Positions 1 to 10,738 are shown, counted from the first letter of the stretch. The stretch is 64,000 bases of DNA from Pseudomonas sp. Root562 (GCF_001427125.1 NZ_LMGK01000001.1:508108-572107), one strand, 5' to 3'. The notes: generated from the sequence alone by a model not told the origin. Numbers and translations: made by a program.

Positions 1-3000
1 ATTGCCTATGTACCGGACGACCCAGTGCACCCTTTGAAAGAATACGCTTCGCTGACGGACTTCATGAAAGTGCTGATCAGCCAGCTGCGTGAGCCGGACT
101 ATCAGGCATTCTTCAGCCGTTTCGTGGCGCAGAAAGACAAGGGCCGGTTCTTTGCCCGGGTCAGGGAACGGCTGAGCCGGATAACCTGGCAGCAACGCGA
201 ACCGCTGGACATGGGGCCATGGTGGCGGGAAACCGCGGTCGAGAATCCGAATGCCGAGCCCGTCACCCACCGGCTGTCCGGTGAGCTGTGGGCACAGCTG
301 TACCGACTAAAACGTGACAAGGCGATCAGCGATGCTCGGGTCATCGCGGTGCCGACCGGCGATGAAGACGCCACCACCCGCTGGAAACGCCTGACCAGCT
401 ATCTGGACATTGGCTGGAACCTGTTCAACTTTACCGCGATGCTGGTTCCAGGGCTGGGCGAAGCCATGCTGGCGTTGATGGTGGCGCAGATTGGCGAAGA
501 GCTGCTGGAGGGAATCGAGGACTGGAGCAAGGGCGATCGGGACGAAGCATCGACGCACATCAACTCGGTCTTGATCAACTTTGCGCAACTGGCCTTGATG
601 GCCACCGGGCATGTCTTGCCCAGCGGCGCCCGGGTGGCGGTCACACCCAGCCCGATGATCGACAGCCTCAAACCGGTGGAGCTGCCCGATGGCAAGACCC
701 GCCTCTGGAAACCGGATCTGGCGCCTTATGAGCAGTCGGTGATGCTGCCGGCGGAGGCCAAGCCCAATGATCTGGGGATTTATCAGTACAACGATCAGCA
801 GTGGCTGCGCCTGGAGAAAAAGCATTACCGGGTGCGCCAGGACCCGGTGACGGGCGAGCATCGTCTGCAGCATCCGACCCGGCCAAGCGCCTATCAGCCC
901 AGGGTGGAGCACAATAATGCCGGCGCCTGGAAAGCTGAAACCGAGCACCCCTTGAGGTGGGACGCGACTCAACTGATGTCTCGCCTGGACAACTCACTGG
1001 ATAATTACTCGGCATCTACCCTGGCCAAGATCCAGCAAGTGAGCGGCGTTGAAGAGGGGCTGTTGCGCCGGTTGCATGTTGAACATGAAACGCCGCCTGC
1101 GCTGTTGCGCGATACGTTGACACGTTTCAATACCTATGCGGACGCGCAACGCTATCCCGAGCAAATCCTGTCGGATCAGGTGTCGGAGGAAATGTCCGGT
1201 TTTCTGCCGGCGACGCTGGTTGAGCTGCCGCGCTGGCCGGAGTCCCGGGCCCTGGAGGTGTTTGAACGCGATGACCGCACCGGTGCGTCCGTCAAACATG
1301 GCAACACCCTGGCCGCTGAGCCACAGACCCTCAAAATCAGCCGCTCGGAGTTGGTGGCCGGGAAACTGCCTGAACGGGTGATTGAGTCGCTGGACACGGC
1401 TGAACTTCGCGAGATGCTGGGTGCGAAGGTCGCCAATGACACGTCCTCACGGATCGACGCGCTGCGCAGTCGCCTGGCCATGCAGGCGCGCAAGCAACAA
1501 AAGCGTCTGTTCGACGCACTCTACAAGAGCCGCGATGTGTCCGGCAGCGCGCAAGTGCGTTTGCTGGTGGATGATTTTGCGCAGCTGCCCGCCAGCGTCG
1601 CGCAAGAATTACTCGAGAGTGCCGAGCCCACGGATCTGCAGCATCTGACCGAGAAACGCCGCCTGCCGCTGCGTTTGCGCCGGCAGGCCCGCCTGGCGCA
1701 GGAGCACGTGCGCTTGAACCGGGCCTATGAGGGGCTTTACCTCGATGAACTGGTAAGTGCCGATACCCGCCGGCTCGAACTCGCCACGCTGGCCAGCCTG
1801 CCCGGTTGGTCGACGCAAGTGCGGATCGAAATTCGTCACCTGGGATTTTCCGGGGATTTGCTCGCCAGCGTGGGGCCGGCGCAGGCACCGATCCGTAAGG
1901 TGCTGGTGCTGGAGGAAGATGGCCTCTACCAGGCGCGTGACGCAAATGATCACCACTTGCACGGTACCGACGACCTCTATGCTTCGGTGCTGCATGCGCT
2001 GCCTGACAATGAGCGCAACGCACTGGGTTATGACATTCACGAAAATGCACGGCTCAAGGAAGCGGTGCGGCGTTCGCCACTGAGCCATGAGCAGTTCGAG
2101 CCGATTCTGCTGGAGCAGCCGATCCGTAAACCGTTGTACGACCTGCAAGCCATGCGTTTGCCAGGTGGAATGTTGGGGTATTTGCGTGAACTCGTTGGCG
2201 GGCGTGCTGAGCAAAGTCCGCAGGCGCGGATACGAAGGCTCTATCCCGCTTTCACGGAGCAAGAGTCCACTGCGTTGCTGGAGCGTTTCAACCGTCAAGG
2301 GATACTGGCCGACCTGCAGCTTGAAGCACTTGAACTTGAATTCGAACGGTTGAGCTCAACGCTCAAGCGATGGGTGAACTCGCCGACCCGGGATTTCCGT
2401 TTTAGCCCCAGTGGCTTCGACGAACGGAACGCGAGGAGTCAGTTCGCCCGCAAGATCAGGCAATGCTGGCAACGCACGGGGCCAAAACAGTTCGACTCAT
2501 TCGGCAATGTGATTGGAGAGAAACTGGACTTGAGCAGCTTTCCTCTGAACCTGCATTTCAAAAACATGCCGGCGCTGGAAGGCAATTTCGACCATGTCAC
2601 TTATCTGAAGATGTTCAACTGCGGCGTGACCGATGCGCAACAATCCTTTCTTCAGCCGTTTCGCAAGTTGCGCGCCCTGGACCTTGGCAACAATCGACTG
2701 ACGGCTTTGCCGCGACACATCGCCCAGATGCCGCACCTCAATTTCCTCGAGCTCTCGGGCAACCGGATTGTGCTGATGGCCTCCGATGTCGACGTGCTCG
2801 GTCGCTGCACGAAGCTGCAAACCCTGGGGCTGGCAGGAAACCCGTTGGGTCTGCTGCCGAACATCAGTCGCATGCCCGACCTGCATACGCTGCTGCTGTA
2901 CGACACCGGCGCGACCACGTGGCCTGCGGGACTGTTCGACCTTCCACGCCCCCGGCATATCCATCTGGACCTGCAACGCAACGTGCTTACGCACATACCC

Positions 3001-4200
3001 GAAGTCACCCCGGGTTCGGTCGATGCAGAGTTACTGGCGCGTACGTTGCTCAGCCGCCAGCCGCCCTTCATGTCAGCCGAAAACCTGGAACGGCTCAAGG
3101 AGTACATCAGGTCGACAGGGCTGGACCCCGATCGCCCGTACCCTCCCCGGGGCGTGCGTGACACCCTGCAATGGCAGCAAGGCATTACCTTTGACCAATG
3201 GGTACAAAATCAAATGCTCTGGGATGCGCTTGAAGATGAGTTCAACTCGCACGGTTTCTTCGACGAGATCAGGCGCCTGACCCAATCGGCAGACTTCACC
3301 GCGGGCGGCGCCTATCGAACCGATCTGACGGCCAAGGTGTGGCGAATGATCGAGACCATGGCGAGGGACGCTGAGCTGCGCACAAAATTTTTCAGCGAAG
3401 CGTCGATGCGTACCCAATGCGTGGATGGCGCGACCCAGCTGTTCAATGTTCTGGGGGTCGATGTGCTGGTCCAGGAAGCCCTCGAACTGGGCAACGCCAG
3501 TTTGATCGAAACGCAGTTGGTCGAATTGGCCCGGGGCAAGAGCCGCCTGGATGAAATCGAGCGAATCGCCCGTCGTCATATCATCGACCGCGAAGCCGCG
3601 GGCGAGCGTTTTCGACGCATCGATGAGGAAGGCAATGTGACCGGAACCATCGATGAGGTCGAGGTCCATCTCGCCTTCATGACGGACCTGGCGGAGCGCC
3701 TTGACCTGCCCTGGCAGGCGCGCGGTATGCAGTTTCGCCAGATCGCAGGCGTTACCAGTGAAATGATCGAGGACGCCTACCAGCGGGTCCTGGGACTGGA
3801 GGAGGGCGATCTGCTGCGTGATTCGATTGCCGAGCAGCCGTTTTGGCGGACCTATGTGCAGCGCTCGAATCGCGCACGGTTCAGGGTCTTTGATCGCAAG
3901 ACGGAAGCGACGACCGAGTTCAAGGTCGCTCTGGATGATCGTGCCGCCGGTTCGGACCTGACGCTCAAGGAAAGAGAGAAGCTGAAGGAAGACATCAGGG
4001 TGCTGGCCGCGGAACTCGGTAAACCTGAAAGCGCCTTCGGGCCGGAGAAAGTCGTGACCGATGAAGTGTTTGCCGCAGAGCTTGACCTGATCAGGGACGA
4101 GCGCGAAACCCTCCTCAAACAATTGACTCAGCAAGCCATGGACCGGGCAAAACTGCGCCGGGTTGAACCGCCTGCCTTTACGCTCGAGACCACTGACTGA
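1..4200 (+). CDS. LRR/NEL-domain E3 ubiquitin ligase-type effector (5' partial)
   Basis: The reading frame is open from base 1 and reads through a GTG at 25, so the true start lies upstream. About 1,399 residues are visible. The N-terminal two thirds resemble the long conserved region of Pseudomonas NEL effectors (DUF6543-type), with a hydrophobic stretch near residues 140–175. Leucine-rich repeats with LxxLxLxxNxL spacing run about residues 888–997. The C-terminal part fits the NEL (novel E3 ligase) domain: it contains a Cys-x-Asp motif (CVDG, Cys about residue 1140), the expected catalytic cysteine of the IpaH/SspH family, and a later GMQFR…GVT segment. In that family the cysteine forms a ubiquitin thioester inside host cells after type III delivery. 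No secretion genes are nearby, so delivery route and target are unknown. The family call is strong; activity is inferred. Confidence 0.85.
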   Translation: MAYVPDDPVHPLKEYASLTDFMKVLISQLREPDYQAFFSRFVAQKDKGRFFARVRERLSRITWQQREPLDMGPWWRETAVENPNAEPVTHRLSGELWAQLYRLKRDKAISDARVIAVPTGDEDATTRWKRLTSYLDIGWNLFNFTAMLVPGLGEAMLALMVAQIGEELLEGIEDWSKGDRDEASTHINSVLINFAQLALMATGHVLPSGARVAVTPSPMIDSLKPVELPDGKTRLWKPDLAPYEQSVMLPAEAKPNDLGIYQYNDQQWLRLEKKHYRVRQDPVTGEHRLQHPTRPSAYQPRVEHNNAGAWKAETEHPLRWDATQLMSRLDNSLDNYSASTLAKIQQVSGVEEGLLRRLHVEHETPPALLRDTLTRFNTYADAQRYPEQILSDQVSEEMSGFLPATLVELPRWPESRALEVFERDDRTGASVKHGNTLAAEPQTLKISRSELVAGKLPERVIESLDTAELREMLGAKVANDTSSRIDALRSRLAMQARKQQKRLFDALYKSRDVSGSAQVRLLVDDFAQLPASVAQELLESAEPTDLQHLTEKRRLPLRLRRQARLAQEHVRLNRAYEGLYLDELVSADTRRLELATLASLPGWSTQVRIEIRHLGFSGDLLASVGPAQAPIRKVLVLEEDGLYQARDANDHHLHGTDDLYASVLHALPDNERNALGYDIHENARLKEAVRRSPLSHEQFEPILLEQPIRKPLYDLQAMRLPGGMLGYLRELVGGRAEQSPQARIRRLYPAFTEQESTALLERFNRQGILADLQLEALELEFERLSSTLKRWVNSPTRDFRFSPSGFDERNARSQFARKIRQCWQRTGPKQFDSFGNVIGEKLDLSSFPLNLHFKNMPALEGNFDHVTYLKMFNCGVTDAQQSFLQPFRKLRALDLGNNRLTALPRHIAQMPHLNFLELSGNRIVLMASDVDVLGRCTKLQTLGLAGNPLGLLPNISRMPDLHTLLLYDTGATTWPAGLFDLPRPRHIHLDLQRNVLTHIPEVTPGSVDAELLARTLLSRQPPFMSAENLERLKEYIRSTGLDPDRPYPPRGVRDTLQWQQGITFDQWVQNQMLWDALEDEFNSHGFFDEIRRLTQSADFTAGGAYRTDLTAKVWRMIETMARDAELRTKFFSEASMRTQCVDGATQLFNVLGVDVLVQEALELGNASLIETQLVELARGKSRLDEIERIARRHIIDREAAGERFRRIDEEGNVTGTIDEVEVHLAFMTDLAERLDLPWQARGMQFRQIAGVTSEMIEDAYQRVLGLEEGDLLRDSIAEQPFWRTYVQRSNRARFRVFDRKTEATTEFKVALDDRAAGSDLTLKEREKLKEDIRVLAAELGKPESAFGPEKVVTDEVFAAELDLIRDERETLLKQLTQQAMDRAKLRRVEPPAFTLETTD

Positions 4201-4254
4201 CACGGTTCTGTTCTTCGATGTGAAGGCGCAACCAGCGCATCGATAGATGCCATT

Positions 4255-4288
4255 AAAACCCTGAGTGATGGCGCACTCAGGGTTTTTT
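4255..4288. terminator. Bidirectional rho-independent terminator
   Basis: A perfect stem (AACCCTGAGTG paired with CACTCAGGGTT, six-base loop) is flanked by A and T tracts on both sides. It lies between the converging NEL effector and ureC and can end transcription from either side. Confidence 0.9.
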
Positions 4289-4302
4289 CTTGCCTTGAAT
4301 GT

Positions 4303-6003
4303 TCAGAAGAGGAAATAGCGCTGCGCCATCGGCAACACATCCGCCGGCTCACACCACAACAACTCGCCGTCAGCTTTGACCTGATAGGTCTGCGGATCGA
4401 CGTCGATGTTCGGCAAGTAGTCGTTGTGGATCAGGTCGGTTTTCAGCACGTCGCGACAGCCTTTGACCACGGCGATTTTCTTCTTCAATCCCAGGGCTTC
4501 GGGCAATCCGGCGTCATGTGCCGCCTGGCTGATGAAGGTCATGCTGGTGGCATGCAATGAGCCGCCGAAGCTGGCGAACATCGGGCGGTAGTGCACCGGT
4601 TGCGGCGTCGGAATCGAAGCGTTGGCGTCGCCCATCAGGCTGGCCGCAATGGCACCGCCTTTTAGAATCAGCGTCGGTTTGACGCCGAAGAATGCTGGGC
4701 GCCAAAGCACCAGGTCGGCCCATTTTCCCACTTCCACCGAGCCCACTTCGTGGCTGATGCCATGGGTGATCGCCGGGTTGATGGTGTACTTGGCGATGTA
4801 GCGTTTGGCGCGGAAGTTGTCGTTGCCTGTGCCGTCACCCGCCAGCGGCCCGCGCTGTTTTTTCATCTTGTCGGCGGTCTGCCAGGTGCGCGTGATGACT
4901 TCGCCGACACGACCCATGGCCTGGCTGTCGGAGCTGATCATCGAGAACGCACCGAGGTCGTGGAGGATGTCTTCGGCAGCAATGGTCTCGCGGCGAATGC
5001 GGCTTTCAGCGAAGGCCACGTCTTCGGCAATGCTCGGGTCAAGATGATGGCAGACCATCAGCATGTCGAGGTGTTCGTCGATGGTGTTACGGGTGAACGG
5101 TCGGGTCGGGTTGGTCGAACTCGGCAGCACGTTGGCGAAGCCGCAGGCCTTGATGATGTCCGGTGCGTGACCGCCACCGGCACCTTCGGTGTGATAGGTG
5201 TGGATGGTGCGGCCCTTGAAAGCGGCGAGGGTGGTTTCGACGAAGCCTGATTCGTTGAGGGTGTCGGTGTGGATCGCCACCTGCACGTCGAACTGATCGG
5301 CGACGCTCAGGCAGTTGTCGATGCTTGCCGGGGTGGTGCCCCAGTCTTCATGCAACTTGAGGCCGATGGCGCCGGCCTTGACCTGTTCGATCAACGGCTC
5401 CGGCAAGCTGGCGTTGCCTTTGCCGGTGAGGCCGATGTTCATCGGGAACGCATCGGCGGCCTGGAGCATGCGCGCCAGGTGCCATGGCCCGGAGGTGCAG
5501 GTGGTGGCGTTGGTGCCGGTGGCCGGACCGGTGCCGCCGCCGATCATGGTGGTGACGCCGCTCATCAGCGCCTCTTCGATCTGCTGCGGGCAGATGAAGT
5601 GGATGTGGGTGTCGATGCCGCCGGCGGTGAGGATCATGCCTTCGCCCGCGATGACTTCGGTGCTGGCCCCGATGGCAATGGTCACGTCCGGTTGCACGTC
5701 CGGATTGCCGGCCTTGCCGATGCCGGCGATGCGCCCGTCCTTGAGGCCGACGTCAGCTTTGACGATGCCCCAGTGATCGATGATCAGCGCATTGGTGATC
5801 AACGTGTCGACCACTTCGGCGGCCAGCAATTGGCTCTGGCCCTGACCATCGCGGATCACCTTGCCGCCGCCGAACTTCACTTCTTCGCCATAGGTGGTGA
5901 AGTCTTTTTCCACTTCGATCCACAGTTCGGTGTCGGCCAGGCGCACCTTGTCGCCGACGGTGGGGCCGAACATGTCGGCGTAGGCTTGTCTTGAGATTTT
6001 CAT
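4303..6003 (-). CDS. ureC: Urease alpha subunit
   Basis: Catalytic subunit of nickel urease (urea + H2O to ammonia and carbamate), cytoplasmic. It has 566 residues, one shorter than Klebsiella UreC, and every active-site residue is present with a shift of one: His133 and His135 (THIHF), carbamylated Lys216 (GLKLHEDWG), His245, His271 and Asp359 as nickel ligands, and the flap pair Cys318–His319. It is last in the ure run, 184 bp after ureB, with a REP palindrome in the gap and a strong terminator behind it. Metallocentre assembly needs UreEFG, which are not in this window. Confidence 0.97.
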   Translation of the reverse strand: MKISRQAYADMFGPTVGDKVRLADTELWIEVEKDFTTYGEEVKFGGGKVIRDGQGQSQLLAAEVVDTLITNALIIDHWGIVKADVGLKDGRIAGIGKAGNPDVQPDVTIAIGASTEVIAGEGMILTAGGIDTHIHFICPQQIEEALMSGVTTMIGGGTGPATGTNATTCTSGPWHLARMLQAADAFPMNIGLTGKGNASLPEPLIEQVKAGAIGLKLHEDWGTTPASIDNCLSVADQFDVQVAIHTDTLNESGFVETTLAAFKGRTIHTYHTEGAGGGHAPDIIKACGFANVLPSSTNPTRPFTRNTIDEHLDMLMVCHHLDPSIAEDVAFAESRIRRETIAAEDILHDLGAFSMISSDSQAMGRVGEVITRTWQTADKMKKQRGPLAGDGTGNDNFRAKRYIAKYTINPAITHGISHEVGSVEVGKWADLVLWRPAFFGVKPTLILKGGAIAASLMGDANASIPTPQPVHYRPMFASFGGSLHATSMTFISQAAHDAGLPEALGLKKKIAVVKGCRDVLKTDLIHNDYLPNIDVDPQTYQVKADGELLWCEPADVLPMAQRYFLF

Positions 6004-6044
6004 GCGCTTGCCTTGTAAATGATGGGTGTCAACCTGCGATCCAT

Positions 6045-6177
6045 TGTGGCGAGGGAGCTTGCTCCCGCTGGGCTGCGCAACAGCCGTGAAACCTGCAATC
6101 GGATATCGTCAGGTACACCCCATGTTTCTGATTAGCGAGCGCTTCGCACTCGAGCGGGAGCAAGCTCCCTCGCCACA
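6045..6177. repeat. REPIN-type inverted repeat between ureB and ureC
   Basis: Two perfect 25-base inverted arms (6045–6069 and 6153–6177), each containing GAGGGAGCTTGCTCCC, flank a central 83 bases. It is one of three copies of this arm type in the window (also near 13357 and 44932). It lies inside the ure transcription unit and would form a large mRNA hairpin. Confidence 0.85.
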
Positions 6178-6187
6178 GGGGAACATT

Positions 6188-6495
6188 TCAGTCGAGATTG
6201 CCCATGACCCTGCCGGCAAACCCGAACACCCGACGATGCCCCGCCAGATCCACCAACTCGACGTCGCGACTCTGCCCCGGTTCAAAGCGCACGGCAGTGC
6301 CGGCGGGGATGTTCAGGCGCATGCCGCGGCTGGCGGTGCGGTCGAAGGTCAACGCGTCGTTGGTTTCGAAAAAGTGGTAATGCGAACCGACCTGGATCGG
6401 CCGGTCGCCACTGTTGGCCACGGTCAGGCTGATGGTGCGGCGACCGGCGTTGAGTTCGATGTCGCCGGGCTGGATCTGGTATTCACCGGGAATCA

Positions 6496-6496
<1 letters not shown>
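6188..6496 (-). CDS. ureB: Urease beta subunit
   Basis: Small structural subunit of the UreABC heterotrimer, 102 residues, close to the usual size of about 101–106. It begins MIPGEYQI, the family N-terminus. The longer frame begins with TTG one codon upstream, but the ATG at 6496 is preferred because it overlaps the stop codon of the acetyltransferase before it (TGATG), implying translational coupling. Confidence 0.96.
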
Positions 6497-7035
<539 letters not shown>

Positions 7036-7569
7036 TCACTCCTTGTGGGCGGCAGGTGGCTGTGCGCCAGGATTGAGGGTCAGTTGCATGAAGGTCAGGT
7101 CCAGCCAGCGCCCGAATTTGGTACCCACTTGTGGCATTTGCCCGGTGGTGACGAAACCGATGCGCTCATGCAAGCGGATCGAGGCGGTGTTGCCACTTTC
7201 GATGGCCGCGACCATGACGTGTTTGCCGCAACCTCGGGCGCGCGCTACCAGCACGTCCATGAGTTGCGGCCCCAGGCCATTGCCGCGTTGATCGCTGCGT
7301 ACGTAGACCGAGTGCTCGACGGTGTGGCGGAAGCCGTCGAATGGGCGCCAGTCGCCGAAAGAAGCGTAGCCCAGTACGGCGTCGTCCATATCGACGATTA
7401 CCAGGATCGGATACGCCTGCGCCTGTCGGGCGTGGAACCAGGCCTGACGGTTGTCGAGGTCCACGGCATGTTCGTTCCAGATCGCGGTGGTGTTGAGCAC
7501 GGCGTCGTTGTAGATGTCGCGGATCGCCGCAAGATCGGCATGCACGGCATCGCGGATGTGGTAAGTCAT
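7036..7569 (-). CDS. PAT-type N-acetyltransferase (phosphinothricin/methionine sulfoximine family)
   Basis: A GNAT protein of 177 residues in the phosphinothricin acetyltransferase family. Family marks are the N-terminal IRDAVHADLAAIRDIYNDAV, the central YASFGDWRPFDGFRHTVEHSVYV, the acetyl-CoA loop DQRGNGLG, and NTASIRLHERIGF. Relatives acetylate phosphinothricin, methionine sulfoximine and methionine sulfone, analogues that inhibit glutamine synthetase. The P. aeruginosa gene at the equivalent place (PA4866, as recalled) belongs to this family. It lies nine bases after ureA. Linkage to an ammonia-producing operon fits protection of nitrogen assimilation, but that is inference. Confidence 0.88.
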   Translation of the reverse strand: MTYHIRDAVHADLAAIRDIYNDAVLNTTAIWNEHAVDLDNRQAWFHARQAQAYPILVIVDMDDAVLGYASFGDWRPFDGFRHTVEHSVYVRSDQRGNGLGPQLMDVLVARARGCGKHVMVAAIESGNTASIRLHERIGFVTTGQMPQVGTKFGRWLDLTFMQLTLNPGAQPPAAHKE

Positions 7570-7578
7570 GGCGGGACC

Positions 7579-7881
7579 TCAGGCGATCGGTTGGTGGACG
7601 GTGACCAGTTTGGTGCCATCGGGGAACGTCGCTTCGACCTGGATCTCCGCAATCATCTCCGGGATACCCTCCATTACTTGTTCGCGGCTGAGCAAGGTGG
7701 TGCCCAAGTGCATCAGTTCGGCCACGGTTCGACCATCGCGCGCGCCTTCGAGCAGCGCCGCGGAAATGTAGGCCATGGCTTCCGGGTAATTGAGTTTCAC
7801 ACCGCGCGCCAAACGCCGCTCGGCGACGAGGCCGGCGGTGAAGATCAGCAGCTTGTCTTTTTCACGTGGGGTCAGGTCCAT
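7579..7881 (-). CDS. ureA: Urease gamma subunit
   Basis: The third urease structural subunit, 100 residues, exactly the family length. It begins [23 protein letters not shown] and contains the conserved VMEGIPEMI and [13 protein letters not shown] segments. It follows ureD with a REP palindrome in the gap and precedes the two acetyltransferase genes, which separate it from ureB and ureC. Confidence 0.97.
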   Translation of the reverse strand: MDLTPREKDKLLIFTAGLVAERRLARGVKLNYPEAMAYISAALLEGARDGRTVAELMHLGTTLLSREQVMEGIPEMIAEIQVEATFPDGTKLVTVHQPIA

Positions 7882-7930
7882 TGGTGCAATCCATCAGGGC
7901 AGATTAAAAGGTATTCGGGCATGTAAACAC

Positions 7931-8014
7931 GAACCCTGTGGGAGCTGGCTTGCCAGCGATGGGGACCTCGATGCCGCCAAAAGCATCGCTGGCAAGCCAG
8001 CTCCCACAGGGTTC
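7931..8014. repeat. REPIN-type inverted repeat between ureD and ureA
   Basis: Perfect 30-base arms (7931–7960 and 7985–8014) with the core GTGGGAGCTGGCTTGCCAGC. It fills most of the 138-base gap between ureD and ureA. The same core recurs near 18584 and 49429. Confidence 0.88.
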
Positions 8015-8019
8015 GGTGT

Positions 8020-8859
8020 TCAGGTGTTCCAGATGCGTGGTGGCATGGCTTCGCGATCCAAAAGCGCTGGGCGCAGCAACTTCCACAATTCAATCAGCCA
8101 GCCCCGTGCCAGCAATGCCTCACTGGCCAGGCATCGAGCCACCAGCAACCCGGGCAACTGGGTCAGGTCCCCGCGCACTTCGTTGGGCAGCGAGCGGCAT
8201 TTCTCCAGCAACTCACTATCTATCTCGCCAGTCACCAACAAGGTGCCAAACACCGGTTGCCCATCCAGCCCGATCGGTGAATCGAGCAGGCCGTCATTGC
8301 CGACAATGCGCTGGCGTTCATGCCAGAGCAACTGGCCGTCGCGACGGATCTCCAGTTGCGCCTGAAAGTGCCCGAGGTCGAAACGCTCACCGCTGGCCGG
8401 TCGGCCCAGGGCCACCACATCCCAGTAGAACAGACGGGCATCGCCTTCAAGCTCGACAGAGGTGCTGAGTTCGGCCTGCGCTGCACTGAAAATGATCGTT
8501 TCCTGGGGCAGCCATTCCAGTGTCGCACCGGCGGCTACTTTCAAGTCCAGCCGCTGATAGGCAGGGCCTGCCGCGCGATACCACTTGGCTGCCCCGGGAC
8601 TGGTGATTTGCGCCCAGGCGCGGGAACCGACATCGGCCGAAATGTTCAGGCGATCACCGCCGGCAATCCCGCCCGGCGGGTGGACGATGATGTGCTGGCA
8701 GACTTCGGGACCTTCGGCATACAGGTGTTTCTGCACCCGCAGCGGGCCTTTGTGCCGGCGCTGGACCGGGCGCGTGGCGTCGTTGAACCGGGCGTAGCCC
8801 AGTTCCAGCTCGGCATGCCAACTGGGGGTAAACGAAATGCCGGATGCGGGAAGAGTCAT
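8020..8859 (-). CDS. ureD: Urease accessory protein UreD
   Basis: Nickel-insertion scaffold that binds the apo-urease UreABC trimer and recruits UreF and UreG. The protein has 279 residues from the ATG at 8859; an upstream ATG at 8925 would add 22 residues with no family match. Family marks are the [22 protein letters not shown] and LPQETIIF segments. It is the first gene of the ure run and lies directly behind a sigma-54 promoter at 8892–8908. UreE, UreF and UreG are not in the window. Confidence 0.95.
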   Translation of the reverse strand: MTLPASGISFTPSWHAELELGYARFNDATRPVQRRHKGPLRVQKHLYAEGPEVCQHIIVHPPGGIAGGDRLNISADVGSRAWAQITSPGAAKWYRAAGPAYQRLDLKVAAGATLEWLPQETIIFSAAQAELSTSVELEGDARLFYWDVVALGRPASGERFDLGHFQAQLEIRRDGQLLWHERQRIVGNDGLLDSPIGLDGQPVFGTLLVTGEIDSELLEKCRSLPNEVRGDLTQLPGLLVARCLASEALLARGWLIELWKLLRPALLDREAMPPRIWNT

Positions 8860-8891
8860 GGTCAATGCTTTTCGGGAGTTCGACAGCAGGG

Positions 8892-8908
8892 TTGCAAAGG
8901 CTGTGCCG
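8892..8908 (-). promoter_or_regulatory. Sigma-54 promoter of the ure operon
   Basis: On the minus strand the site reads CGGCACAGCCTTTGCA. It has GG and GC dinucleotides exactly ten bases apart and matches the TGGCAC-N5-TTGCA consensus at nearly every position. It lies 33 bases upstream of the ureD start. Half-site-like GCACC motifs further upstream (about 8950–8990) could bind NtrC, but this is weak. Confidence 0.8.
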
Positions 8909-9007
8909 CAGGAATTTATCCGCAAGAGCAGGATTGTTAAGGCGCGCCGCGCACCAGTAAGGGGCGCGGCGCAACGAGGGGTGCGACAAATTGGTGCTTG
9001 GAATGAC

Positions 9008-9706
9008 TCAGATCGTGACCAGTCCGCGCACGCCTTCCGCTTCCATGTTCTCGCCGCGACCCTGTTGCACGATTTCGCCCCGGGACATCACCAGGTATTG
9101 ATCGGCCAGTTCGGCGGCGAAATCGTAGAACTGCTCCACCAGCAGAATGGCCATGTCGCCACGGGCAGCGAGTTTCTTGATCACTGCGCCGATCTCCTTG
9201 ATCACCGAGGGCTGGATGCCTTCGGTGGGCTCATCGAGGATCAGCAGGCGTGGGCGGCTGGCCAGTGCGCGACCAATGGCCAGTTGCTGTTGCTGACCAC
9301 CGGAAAGGTCGCCACCGCGGCGTTGCTTCATCTGCAGCAGCACCGGGAACAATTCGTAGATGAACGCCGGGACTTCTTTCGCTTCACTGCCTGGAAAGCG
9401 TGAAAGACCCATCAGCAGGTTTTCTTCCACGGTCAGGCGGCCGAAGATTTCCCGGCCTTGCGGCACGTAGGCGATGCCGGCGTGCACCCGTTGGTGCGGC
9501 TTGAAGGCGGTGATCGGTTTACCTTCCCAATTGACCGCACCTTCCTTGGCCGGCAGCAGCCCCATCAGGCATTTGAGCAACGTGGTCTTGCCCACGCCGT
9601 TACGCCCGAGCAGGCAGGTGACTTCACCGACCTTCACCTCAAACGTCAGGCCGCGCAGGATGTGGCTACCGCCATAATATTGGTGCAGCTTGTCGACTTG
9701 CAGCAT
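9008..9706 (-). CDS. urtE: Urea ABC transporter ATP-binding protein UrtE
   Basis: One of two ATPases of the high-affinity urea importer. Walker A is GRNGVGKTT, the signature is LSGGQQQQ and Walker B is [10 protein letters not shown], in a protein of 232 residues of the LivF type. The open frame runs back to 9859 but that part lies in a repeat. The start chosen is ATG 9706 ([13 protein letters not shown]), nine bases after GGGGAG; ATG 9712 is only three bases from it. A repeat element separates it from urtD. Confidence 0.94.
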   Translation of the reverse strand: MLQVDKLHQYYGGSHILRGLTFEVKVGEVTCLLGRNGVGKTTLLKCLMGLLPAKEGAVNWEGKPITAFKPHQRVHAGIAYVPQGREIFGRLTVEENLLMGLSRFPGSEAKEVPAFIYELFPVLLQMKQRRGGDLSGGQQQQLAIGRALASRPRLLILDEPTEGIQPSVIKEIGAVIKKLAARGDMAILLVEQFYDFAAELADQYLVMSRGEIVQQGRGENMEAEGVRGLVTI

Positions 9707-9723
9707 GTCCATGTTCTCCCCGT

Positions 9724-9857
9724 GATCGTTCCCACGCTCTGCGTGGGAATGCATTTCGTGACGCTCAGCGTCACCATGCGCAGGACTTGAGCCCTGCATT
9801 GTCAGCGGGACGCGGAGCGTCCCAGGCGGCATTCCCACGCGGAGCATGGGAACGATC
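9724..9857. repeat. Palindromic intergenic repeat (GATCGTTCCCACGC family)
   Basis: The outer arms beginning GATCGTTCCCACGCTC and ending GGGAACGATC enclose inner GACGC…GCGTC stems, so the whole 134 bases can fold on itself. It lies between urtD and urtE. Related copies are at 13476 and 39320. Confidence 0.85.
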
Positions 9858-9868
9858 AATTCGCAAAA

Positions 9869-10738
9869 TCAGCGACCGAGGTAGACCTCGATCACCCGCT
9901 CGTTGTCCTGCACCTGCGCAAGCGACCCTTCGGCCAACACGCTGCCCTGATGCAACACGGTGACGTGGTCGGCAATCGAGCCGACGAAGCCCATGTCGTG
10001 TTCCACCACCATCAGCGAATGCTTGCCGGCGAGGGTCTTGAACAGCTCGGCGGTGAATTCGGTTTCGGCGTCGGTCATGCCCGCGACCGGTTCGTCGAGC
10101 AGCAGCAGTTGTGGGTCCTGCATCAGCAACATGCCGATCTCCAGAAACTGCTTTTGCCCGTGTGACAGCAACCCGGCGGGGCGATTGACCGACGCGGTCA
10201 GGCGAATGGTATCGAGCACTTCGGCGATGCGATCCTTTTGCTCACCATTGAGCCGCGCCCGCAGGCTGGCCCACACCGACTTGTCGGTTTTCTGCGCCAA
10301 CTCAAGATTCTCAAAAACGCTCAGGGCCTCGAACACTGTGGGCTTCTGGAACTTGCGGCCGATACCGGCCTGGGCGATCTGCACTTCGCTCATCTGTGTC
10401 AGGTCCAGGGTTTCGCCAAACCAGGCCTTGCCGTGGCTGGGCCTGGTCTTGCCGGTGATCACGTCCATCAACGTGGTCTTGCCCGCGCCGTTGGGGCCGA
10501 TGATGCAGCGCAGTTCGCCGACGCCGATGTACAGGTTCAGATCGTTCAGGGCCTTGAAGCCATCGAAGCTGACGCTGATGTCTTCCAGGGTCAGGATGGT
10601 GCCGTGGCGGGTGTTCAGGCCCTTGCCGGCGCGTTGACCAAGGCCGATGGTGTCGCGGCTGGTGCCGGCGTCCTTGTTGGGCTCCACGGGGAAGAACGCG
10701 GGTTCGAGCATGAATTGCGCCGTCGCAGTGACTCTCAT
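9869..10738 (-). CDS. urtD: Urea ABC transporter ATP-binding protein UrtD
   Basis: LivG-type ATPase of the urea importer, 289 residues. Walker A is GPNGAGKTT, the signature LSHGQKQ, Walker B LLLLDEPVAG and the switch His is in VVEHDMGF. An N-terminal tail of about 45 residues precedes the ATPase core; an internal ATG exists at residue 10. The start at 10738 overlaps the urtC stop by four bases (ATGA), which supports the long form. Confidence 0.94.
   Translation of the reverse strand: MRVTATAQFMLEPAFFPVEPNKDAGTSRDTIGLGQRAGKGLNTRHGTILTLEDISVSFDGFKALNDLNLYIGVGELRCIIGPNGAGKTTLMDVITGKTRPSHGKAWFGETLDLTQMSEVQIAQAGIGRKFQKPTVFEALSVFENLELAQKTDKSVWASLRARLNGEQKDRIAEVLDTIRLTASVNRPAGLLSHGQKQFLEIGMLLMQDPQLLLLDEPVAGMTDAETEFTAELFKTLAGKHSLMVVEHDMGFVGSIADHVTVLHQGSVLAEGSLAQVQDNERVIEVYLGR

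Noticed and set aside
8940..8976. GCGCCGCGC hairpin upstream of ureD as a urtE terminator
   Set aside because: The stem is real but has no T run on the minus strand and overlaps possible regulator sites, so no terminator is claimed.
9707..9859. N-terminal extension of UrtE to 9859
   Set aside because: The added residues are translated from a palindromic repeat; the RBS-supported ATG at 9706 matches the family start.
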